NCBI GenBank assembly: GCA_029960045.1
Contig: JASCOV010000014.1
Coordinates: 23,731-87,730 of the forward strand
Length of the DNA stretch: 64,000 nucleotides
From: Flavobacteriaceae bacterium PS02293
GTDB taxonomy: Bacteria > Bacteroidota > Bacteroidia > Flavobacteriales > Weeksellaceae
Direction: 5' to 3'
Position numbers and translations under genes: made by a program. The notes beneath the pieces were generated by a model. The model ran no database searches, was not told the origin of the DNA, and saw only the letters and a program-made list of their open reading frames with translations. This document shows positions 57,558 to 64,000 of the stretch, piece by piece. Each line of letters opens with the position of its first letter. Positions within the stretch are counted from its first letter, which is position 1.

Positions 57558-59483
57558 TCACAAAATCCGAAATAATTCTTTGTCTAAATTGTTCTTTAAT
57601 TGTGTGAGAAGAATAATCTGTTGGTAGATCGGCGTTCCATCTTCCTCTGTATTCAGCGAATGTTTGAGGTCATTGATGATCTTCACCACATATTCCCTTT
57701 TATGTCTTAAAACAATATCAGAAACCATTTTTGGAACAACTTCTTCCTCTGAACTGAAGTAGATATTATATTGATTCCAATTGCTGGTCTGGTAATTATC
57801 GATGAGTGCATTTGCCAGTTTGCCGGAAACTTCCTCATCCATAAAATTGAAGAAGAATTTACCAGAACGTAATTCTTTTTGCTCGATTCCTTCTTTGATC
57901 TCAGAAATTATTTTTTGATTGATGTTCAGTTGGATTTCACATTCGTCTTCCTCTAGGTGATTGAGGATTTCTTCGATGACCGTGATTTGATATTCGTTGC
58001 CTTCGTGGTCTTTTCTGTTGAGAATGAGATCGCCATATTTCAACATCAGATCCACCAACTTTTCCTCAAGCATCAAAAGCGGATTTACCGAAGCCAAAGC
58101 TTCCTGAACGACTTCTAATTTCTGCGGTGCCTGTTTTTCCTGAAATGCTGAAGGTTTCCTCTCCTGCTCTGCCGAATTTTTATGGATCTGAAGTTCATTG
58201 AACAAACTCTGCTCGCTGAGACCAAATTTATTTGAAACTTCCTTCAAATAAACTTCACGCTTCAAATCATTTTTGACAAAAGCTACCGACTTTACAATAT
58301 CGCGAATAGCTTCTGCCTTCTTGATTGGATCATCGTTGGCTTCCTTTAAAAGAATCTCAGCCTTAAAATCGATAAAGTCTTTGGCTTCTTTGTCTATGAA
58401 ATTCTCAACGTAATCTTGCGAATGCTTTCTTGCAAAGGAATCTGGGTCATCGCCGTCTGGGAACAACAAAACACGGATGTTCATTCCTTCCGAAAGCAAC
58501 ATATCAATGCTTCGGAAGCTGGCTTTGATTCCTGCATTATCGCCATCGAAAAGAATGGTTACGTTTTCGGTAAGGCGTTTTATTAATTTAATTTGCTCAG
58601 TTGTCAAAGACGTTCCGGAACTTGCCACGACGTTTTCAATTCCACTTTGATGAAGTGAAACCACATCCATATAACCTTCTACCAAAAGGCAGAGATTCTT
58701 TCTGGAAATGGCTTGCTTGCCTTGATTTAAACCATAAAGAACGTTGGATTTATGATAAATTTCGGTTTCGGGAGAATTGAGGTATTTTGCGGTTTTGACA
58801 TTATTCTTGAGAATCCTCGCTCCAAAACCTAAAACCCGACCTGAGAAACTGTGAATTGGAAAAACCACGCGGTCACGGAATCTATCAATTCCGGAAGGTG
58901 TGTTTTCGGGAAAGATTGAAAGTCCTGATTTCTCTAAGATTTCTTTGGAATAAGCTTTTTCTAAAGCAAATTCGGTAAAGGCATTTTTCTTTTCAGGAGA
59001 ATATCCAAGCTGGAATTTCTTGATGATATCATCCCGAAGTTCTCTTTCCTTAAAGTAGGAATAGGCAATCATTTGACCTTCTTCAGATTCCCAAAGTTGC
59101 GTTTGAAAAAAATCGTTGGCAATCTCGTGAATCTTGTAGAGAATATCACGTTCTGTTTGCGCTTGGATTTGCTCTTCGGAATATTCTTTTACGTCTTCCT
59201 TAATCTCGATTCCGTACTTTTTCGCAGCGTGACGAAGCGCTTCCGGATAAGTGAAATTCTCGATTTCCATCAAGAAAGAAATGGCAGTACCACCTTTTCC
59301 TGTTGAGAAATCTTTCCAAATTTGCTTGCTTGGAGAAACTACAAAACTCGGTGATTTTTCTTCATGAAAAGGACTCAAACCCTTGAAGTTGGAGCCTGCT
59401 CTTTTTAATTGAACATATTCACCAATTATTTCTTCAACTCTGATTGTTGAAAAAATCTGATCTATTGTCTCTTTTGTAATCAC
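57558..59483 (-). CDS. dnaG: DNA primase
   Basis: 641 residues. The N-terminal CHC2-type domain is present in shape (NFKGLSPFHEEKSPSFVVSPSKQIWKDFSTGKGGTAISFLM) but the usual zinc ligands are replaced: Ser in GLSPFH and Asp/Ser-Thr in KDFSTG. The TOPRIM core has LCLLVEGYMDVVSLHQSG (Glu), ILFDGDNAGIKAS (Asp-x-Asp) and FPDGDDPDSFARK. A long C-terminal DnaB-binding helical part follows. Loss of zinc ligands appears to be a lineage feature, from memory of Bacteroidota primases. Confidence 0.95.
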   Translation of the reverse strand: MITKETIDQIFSTIRVEEIIGEYVQLKRAGSNFKGLSPFHEEKSPSFVVSPSKQIWKDFSTGKGGTAISFLMEIENFTYPEALRHAAKKYGIEIKEDVKEYSEEQIQAQTERDILYKIHEIANDFFQTQLWESEEGQMIAYSYFKERELRDDIIKKFQLGYSPEKKNAFTEFALEKAYSKEILEKSGLSIFPENTPSGIDRFRDRVVFPIHSFSGRVLGFGARILKNNVKTAKYLNSPETEIYHKSNVLYGLNQGKQAISRKNLCLLVEGYMDVVSLHQSGIENVVASSGTSLTTEQIKLIKRLTENVTILFDGDNAGIKASFRSIDMLLSEGMNIRVLLFPDGDDPDSFARKHSQDYVENFIDKEAKDFIDFKAEILLKEANDDPIKKAEAIRDIVKSVAFVKNDLKREVYLKEVSNKFGLSEQSLFNELQIHKNSAEQERKPSAFQEKQAPQKLEVVQEALASVNPLLMLEEKLVDLMLKYGDLILNRKDHEGNEYQITVIEEILNHLEEDECEIQLNINQKIISEIKEGIEQKELRSGKFFFNFMDEEVSGKLANALIDNYQTSNWNQYNIYFSSEEEVVPKMVSDIVLRHKREYVVKIINDLKHSLNTEEDGTPIYQQIILLTQLKNNLDKELFRIL

Positions 59484-59514
59484 AATGTAAATTTAGAATT
59501 TTTAAATCTGTAAA

Positions 59515-59542
59515 CAAAAAAAATCCCCGAATTGGGGATTTT
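59515..59542 (-). terminator. terminator of the secreted-protein operon
   Basis: AAAATCCCC (59520-59528) and GGGGATTTT (59534-59542), loop GAATT, with a run of U on the minus-strand transcript. It lies after the stop at 59564 and before dnaG. Confidence 0.9.
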
Positions 59543-59563
59543 CAATTATTTAATCGAGAATGA

Positions 59564-60070
59564 TTATTTCCAAAAATTCCAGTATGCGCCATCAAAAACT
59601 GCTATTGTATTACTATTGGTATCATAGCAAATCATTCCTGGATATGGTGATTTTACATTTAAGTGAGGGCTTGCGACTTTAGGTAAAGTTAATGCAAGTG
59701 AAGAAGATTCCAATACCAGGACACCAGATGCTGTACTAGTAGCAGCGCCCATTACAACACCGTTTCCTACCTCTGCACTTGTGTTACTTATAAGTGCTGT
59801 AGTACTTCCATTCCCTTCTGTCAAAGGAACCCAAACATTGTTTTGGTACATATAAACTATTGCATCTGTACGATAGAATCCTAAAGTTCCATTTGTTGGA
59901 ACTGTAGGCGCAGTAGTCAATGCCGGTAAAATGATTCCTTTTGTTGTACTAGCCTGAAAATCTAATATAGATGAACCATCAACTGATGTTTTCCCAATAG
60001 CAACCTGCGCATTTATACTAAAGCTAAAAAATGCAAATATTAGAATTATTAATAAATTAAAATGTTTCAT
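59564..60070 (-). CDS. secreted protein with C-terminal YDT-x-N module
   Basis: 168 residues from ATG 60070 (MKHFNLLIILIFAFFSFSINAQ signal peptide; an ATG four codons upstream overlaps the preceding stop). VAIGKTSVDGSSILDFQASTTKGIILPALTTAP is a pattern common in flavobacterial surface proteins. The end YPGMICYDTNSNTIAVFDGAYWNFWK shares its layout with the end of the upstream DUF11 protein. Third gene of the operon; function unknown. Confidence 0.75.
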   Translation of the reverse strand: MKHFNLLIILIFAFFSFSINAQVAIGKTSVDGSSILDFQASTTKGIILPALTTAPTVPTNGTLGFYRTDAIVYMYQNNVWVPLTEGNGSTTALISNTSAEVGNGVVMGAATSTASGVLVLESSSLALTLPKVASPHLNVKSPYPGMICYDTNSNTIAVFDGAYWNFWK

Positions 60071-60081
60071 AATTAAAATCA

Positions 60082-62508
60082 TTATTCGTTACAAGTTTGA
60101 GAAATACAATGCCAAGTTGTCCCATTATACAAACTGAAACAGTTATTTGCTGTGTCATAAATCAACATACCTCTTATTGGTGATGTTATGCTAGCTGTTG
60201 TAGTTCTTGTAATTACGAATCCTTTGTTAGTAGATTCCATCGCAATGAATCCGTTTGCGACATTTTCCGGCCATGTGGAAGTTTTAGTAGCCTGCGTAGA
60301 AATACCAACTTTAGTGTAGCCATCAGGAGTTCCTGGTGTAGGACTTTTTCTACATTTGCAATCCTGTACTATGATATTAACTTTTGCAGAAGCAGGACTA
60401 TAACAATTACCTGCTGAATCATAATAAAAAGCATAAAAACTGCCTGAAGTTGTTATAAATGTATTTGTAAGCGCAGTTCCTGTATGGGTAGCATTGTTGA
60501 ACCAAACTAAAGTAGAGCCTGGCGGAACATTACCAGAATGCAGATCATTAAGCTGAACACCTTTCGGAGGAACTACATCTATATCTGGCGTTGGACAAAT
60601 ATTAGTCGCTGTGAATTCAGGCATTACTGCTGGTGTTACCTTTACAAAAGCCGTGTTATTGTTATAATTGGTTTCAAAGTTTACTGTACTAATATTTGCT
60701 ACATTTGTATAATGCGTATCTGCTTTTACTGTGGCTGTAATCGTTGCTGAACGCGGCGTTCCATTTACCAGGTTTCCAATATTCCAAGTCATATTTGGTG
60801 GTGTCCCAGTAATAGTTCCTACAGAAGGTACAGAAGAAACATAAGTAAATCCTGCGGGAATAATATCATTTACAGTTACTGTAGTTGCTGTAGATCCTGA
60901 AACTGTGTTAGTCGCAGTAATTGTAAAAATAACATTATTTCCAATTGTTGGTGTTGCATTGTTAACAGTCTTTGAAACAGTTAAGTCTGCACATAAAAGA
61001 TTGGAAGTAGCTGTAAATGTTTGATAATATAAATATCCCCATGTATTAATTGTACGAGCATTACCATAATAAGTCCAATAATCTGTACCAGTACCAACTG
61101 TCCAAGTATGTGCAGGGGAAGCCGTTCCAATCGTAGAGTTATTGGTTCCCGCTGTTGTATTATTACCATCTGCTGTTCCCGTACTAAAAGGACTTAAACC
61201 TGTATCATCCCAGAATAAATTAGAGACTTGCATCCCTGCCGGAGCAATGGTAGTTACTTTTGTCCCTCCTGTATTAAGCTCAACATCAAATATCGGTACG
61301 TTGAAACGGTCAGAAAATGCAGTAAGCTCAAAAGTAAGTGTATTAGCGGTAGGAAATAAAACTCCTGCACCATCTCTACCATCCCACTCCATACTAAAAC
61401 TTCCCGCTGGCAAATTATAAAAATATAAAACCCTATCGGTATAACCAGTTCCTTTTATTATAACCCTGTAATCTCCATATTCTTGAGTAATAAAATTAAT
61501 ATAATAAGGAGCTGTATTACAAGTATTAACAGGAGTTACCACAGACGTATTAAATGATGGAGGTCCTCCCGCAACAACACCATAAGGAAAGACATTAGGA
61601 TCCGGAGCATTCAAAAAGACATTAAAACCTCCAGGAAGTGATGGTGCATTAGCGCCACTATTAATAGATCTTCTGTCTGAAGTAAAAGTATTAGTATCAG
61701 TAATACCATAATTATTAGCTCCAATCACATATCTTAAAGGTTGAAGACCAGGGAATTCTAGCTTCAAAACATTATTCGTATCAGTATATACAAAAAATGA
61801 AGGTGTACCTGCGGCACTAATATTAGTTGCATACTGTCCGCTACCGTTATTAATAGTTGTTGCTAAACCCCATTTGGTTGCAAAAACCCTTCCGGGGATC
61901 AAAGTATATGTTGATGCTGTAGAAGTAGCAACAGTAAAATCAAATAATGGAGATATAGCCTCTGTATTTACCATTGTAGAATTTGTAGCAGAAGTTCCCC
62001 TCCAATATTCTATCGTAAAAGTATCATTTTTTGTTGGCACATAAGAGATTGGCAGATATCCGGAAGGATTCAAAGTTCCAATTCTAGGACCATTTACAGC
62101 TTCTGCATAGGTTAAGATTTGTCCTGGTGCATTAGTAGCTAATCTGGACATCAATGTAGGAGTAACCATAACATTTCCTCCAGAATCTAAAATCCTGTAA
62201 TAGAAAAAACTATTTCTTGTACTATAATTTAGTGCCGTATTTGCAGCTGCTGTATTTGCATATTCTGCCCAGCTGAATCCAAAATAAAATCTCTCAGTAG
62301 AAAAATTATTAATCGTAAAATGTATCTCATTATCTTCTGGTGCATTGAAATACGATCCATATAAAATACTTGGATTATAATCTAACCCCGAAAGTTTTGT
62401 AGCATCTGGGGAAATTTGCTTTGTCCCTTCTTGCCCATAGAATAAAATTGGAAATATCAATAAAAAACCGAATATCCATTTATTCAAAATTAATATATTT
62501 TTTTTCAT
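60082..62508 (-). CDS. secreted DUF11 repeat protein
   Basis: About 808 residues with a signal peptide (LILNKWIFGFLLIFPILFYGQ). Beta-rich N-terminal region, then a DUF11 domain at about 510-635 (DLTVSKTVNNATPTIGNNVIFTITATN, VNDIIPAGFTYVSS, MTWNIGNLVNG). The C-terminus GMLIYDTANNCFSLYNGTTWHCI matches the module in the downstream protein. No type IX sorting domain is evident. Probably surface-exposed; role unknown. An ATG three codons upstream overlaps the preceding stop (ATGA). Confidence 0.8.
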   Translation of the reverse strand: MKKNILILNKWIFGFLLIFPILFYGQEGTKQISPDATKLSGLDYNPSILYGSYFNAPEDNEIHFTINNFSTERFYFGFSWAEYANTAAANTALNYSTRNSFFYYRILDSGGNVMVTPTLMSRLATNAPGQILTYAEAVNGPRIGTLNPSGYLPISYVPTKNDTFTIEYWRGTSATNSTMVNTEAISPLFDFTVATSTASTYTLIPGRVFATKWGLATTINNGSGQYATNISAAGTPSFFVYTDTNNVLKLEFPGLQPLRYVIGANNYGITDTNTFTSDRRSINSGANAPSLPGGFNVFLNAPDPNVFPYGVVAGGPPSFNTSVVTPVNTCNTAPYYINFITQEYGDYRVIIKGTGYTDRVLYFYNLPAGSFSMEWDGRDGAGVLFPTANTLTFELTAFSDRFNVPIFDVELNTGGTKVTTIAPAGMQVSNLFWDDTGLSPFSTGTADGNNTTAGTNNSTIGTASPAHTWTVGTGTDYWTYYGNARTINTWGYLYYQTFTATSNLLCADLTVSKTVNNATPTIGNNVIFTITATNTVSGSTATTVTVNDIIPAGFTYVSSVPSVGTITGTPPNMTWNIGNLVNGTPRSATITATVKADTHYTNVANISTVNFETNYNNNTAFVKVTPAVMPEFTATNICPTPDIDVVPPKGVQLNDLHSGNVPPGSTLVWFNNATHTGTALTNTFITTSGSFYAFYYDSAGNCYSPASAKVNIIVQDCKCRKSPTPGTPDGYTKVGISTQATKTSTWPENVANGFIAMESTNKGFVITRTTTASITSPIRGMLIYDTANNCFSLYNGTTWHCISQTCNE

Positions 62509-62513
62509 CTTTA

Positions 62514-63692
62514 TCATTGTTTTACTTGTGGCGCCGTTGCCCCGCCTTTACAAACAGTTACAGTTGCGGTTGCAGTATTATTAGTAGAATTATCATCAGG
62601 CATTGTATCTGAACTTATAGATGCAGTATTATTATAAACCCCTGAATCATTTACTAAAGCAGAAATTGTCAATACCGTTGATGCTGTTGCAGCTAAATTC
62701 CCAATATTCCAAATACCCGTGGATTTATTATATTCTGCTTGATTGGCAGATATAAAAGTATAACCCGAAGGCAGAAGATCTGTTAAAATAACATTCGATG
62801 CACCCAATGTTGCATTATTATTTTTAGCAGTAATTGTAAATGTAATGACATCTCCAGCAAGAGGATTAGACGGAGAAACTATTTTAGTCACACCTAGATC
62901 CACATAATTAATCGTATAGGTAACAACAACTCTTCCAGCTCCCCCAGCTCCTCCAGATGCAGCAGCCAAGTTAGATCCTTTACCACCACCACCAGCGCCG
63001 GGAATATTTCCTGCGTTGGCACCATTTGTACCTCTAACACCTCCAGTACCACCAACAGCACCTGGATTAAATCCAGTTGCCGTAATACCTGCGGCTCCCC
63101 CTGTTCCACCAGCACCAGTTGTACCAGCACCAGCGCCTCCAGTACCTCCTGCACCTCCAGCGCCTCCAGAACCACCGCCACCGCCACCGGCTCTGTTTGT
63201 ACTTCCAGTTCCTCCAGCTCCTCCAGAAAATCTAAAAGTTCCTATACCTGATGTTCCCACACCAGCTGTACCAGCTGCTGTACCGTTTCCACCTGTTCCA
63301 CCAAGTGCCTGTGCATAAACTGTTGCTCCTAAGTAAAAATTGGAAGTTCCTCCTGTTCCCCCAGGATTGGAAGTTCCGATACCGCCTTGTCCAACAACAA
63401 GATTATAAACAGATCCAGAAGTTACAGTAATTGGAGTCCTAGCGTAAGCACCACCACCACCACCACCACGAGCAGTGGTAACGTTTCCGCCACCGCCACC
63501 GCCACCGCCACCCCACACTTCGACAGTGATAGAAGTAACACCAAATGGAACGGTGAAATTTTGGATAGCCCCATTACTAGTAAAGTTGAAAGTTTGGGAT
63601 GTTGTTGTTTGTGAAAAAAGAAAAGTAGAACATAGAAATAAACTAAATAAAAACAATTTTTTATTTAGTTTTTCAGGGTAATTATTTTTCAT
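62514..63692 (-). CDS. secreted glycine-rich protein with DUF11 domain
   Basis: About 392 residues from ATG 63692, with a signal KKLFLFSLFLCSTFLFSQ. Residues ~35-255 are a glycine-rich domain with runs of six to nine Gly (VEVWGGGGGGGGG, GGTGGAGAG). A DUF11 domain follows (VDLGVTKIVSPSNPLAGDVITFTITAKN, LLPSGYTFISA, GIWNIGNLAA). Likely an extracellular adhesin or matrix protein. First gene of the three-gene operon; the low-complexity gene segment is GC-rich against an AT-rich background. Confidence 0.78.
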   Translation of the reverse strand: MKNNYPEKLNKKLFLFSLFLCSTFLFSQTTTSQTFNFTSNGAIQNFTVPFGVTSITVEVWGGGGGGGGGNVTTARGGGGGGAYARTPITVTSGSVYNLVVGQGGIGTSNPGGTGGTSNFYLGATVYAQALGGTGGNGTAAGTAGVGTSGIGTFRFSGGAGGTGSTNRAGGGGGGSGGAGGAGGTGGAGAGTTGAGGTGGAAGITATGFNPGAVGGTGGVRGTNGANAGNIPGAGGGGKGSNLAAASGGAGGAGRVVVTYTINYVDLGVTKIVSPSNPLAGDVITFTITAKNNNATLGASNVILTDLLPSGYTFISANQAEYNKSTGIWNIGNLAATASTVLTISALVNDSGVYNNTASISSDTMPDDNSTNNTATATVTVCKGGATAPQVKQ

Positions 63693-63727
63693 ACATTTTT
63701 TACTATATTTTTGTATCATATTTTTTG

Positions 63728-63735
63728 CAAATTTA
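63728..63735 (-). promoter_or_regulatory. -7 element of the secreted-protein operon
   Basis: TAAATTTG on the minus strand, about 36 nt upstream of the chosen ATG. No matching -33 TTG at usual distance. The remainder of 63720-63906 is AT-rich without other features. Confidence 0.45.
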
Positions 63736-63906
63736 TATTTTTTTTCAATTATTTAAAGAAAATATTTATTAATATTATTTTACAATTAAACATTAATAAA
63801 ATATAAAACACTATTCCTTACAAATTTCAAATTATTAAAACCAATAAATACCTATCAAATAAAAATAGATTCAAAATATAATCAGTGAAATCTCTTTTAG
63901 ATATTT

Positions 63907-63914
63907 TAATTTTG
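63907..63914 (+). promoter_or_regulatory. -7 element before the last gene
   Basis: TAATTTTG fits TANNTTTG; it is followed by TAAAAAA and a 16-base A run leading directly to the ATG at 63931. Confidence 0.5.
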
Positions 63915-63930
63915 TAAAAAAAAAAAAAAA

Positions 63931-64000
63931 ATGAAATTTTCTATCAGTACACTTGCTGAATGGAATAATGTTGTGAATCAAATTATTCCCGATATAAAAC
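63931..64000 (+). CDS. tsaE: probable TsaE, N-terminal 23 residues (cut by window edge)
   Basis: The visible start MKFSISTLAEWNNVVNQIIP resembles the N-terminus of flavobacterial TsaE, the ATPase of the tRNA threonylcarbamoyladenosine complex, from memory of the family. The diagnostic P-loop would be just outside the window, so this call is tentative. Confidence 0.45.
   Translation, partial: MKFSISTLAEWNNVVNQIIPDIK

Noticed and set aside
63016..63318. Long proline-rich reading frame opposite the glycine-rich gene
   Set aside because: It is the antisense shadow of Gly-rich codons (GGN read as NCC); the minus-strand gene has a signal peptide and a DUF11 domain.
1..64000. CRISPR array or restriction-modification/defence island
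   Set aside because: No regularly spaced repeats were seen, and the only methylase is a lone phage D12 enzyme without a nuclease partner.

Overview
The window is a piece of a Chryseobacterium-like (Weeksellaceae, Flavobacteriia) chromosome carrying a complete transposable, Mu-like prophage. Pointers to the lineage are low GC, TANNTTTG-type -7 promoter elements, almost no Shine-Dalgarno sequences, a GLPGLI-family protein, NupG-type nucleoside transporter, DUF11 surface proteins and a primase without zinc-finger cysteines. The taxon is inferred from gene content only.

Host left part (1-20826). The threonine operon thrA-thrB-thrC lies on the minus strand. It is preceded by an unannotated leader peptide with nine Thr codons and a terminator/antiterminator pair, that is, a classical attenuator. 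Next come an SDR oxidoreductase with an AraC regulator (direct-repeat operator upstream), a PadR/PspC-domain pair, DoxX-like and GLPGLI proteins, a 20-residue hydrophobic peptide gene, an acyltransferase with thioesterase (menI-like) and isochorismate synthase (menF-like), a nucleoside MFS transporter, a bifunctional nuclease, etfBA, a second SDR, an M20 dipeptidase and a small lipoprotein.

Prophage (20840-56635, 35.8 kb). Its ends can be placed to the base. It splits a copy of a dispersed ~90-bp host repeat, leaves a CTTG duplication, and carries the same 16-mer (one mismatch) in inverted orientation exactly 20 nt inside each end. Order: S24 repressor with a two-operator switch; early genes (small DNA-binding protein, tRNA-like RNA, MuA, MuB, HNH-like, RecA-like ATPase, DUF3164, NdpA-like nucleoid protein, D12 adenine methylase and small proteins). 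Then comes an inverted (minus-strand) packaging block from 40550 to 34109: gp25-like protein, terminase small and large subunits, DUF1320, gpG, portal, and a MuF-type minor head protein with a C-terminal ADP-ribosyltransferase domain. A plus-strand block follows: protease/scaffold, capsid, GH24 lysozyme, unimolecular spanin, sheath, tube, frameshifted chaperone, tape measure, baseplate, holin, fibre and a BspA-like leucine-rich-repeat protein. Two candidate programmed -1 frameshifts (A AAA AAG) are visible: the expected one in the tail assembly chaperone, and an unexpected one joining portal to the minor-head/ART protein.

Host right part (56636-64000): clpP, dnaG, a three-gene operon for secreted glycine-rich/DUF11 proteins, and the start of a probable tsaE. 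The host genes flanking the prophage are intact; the insertion is in an intergenic repeat.
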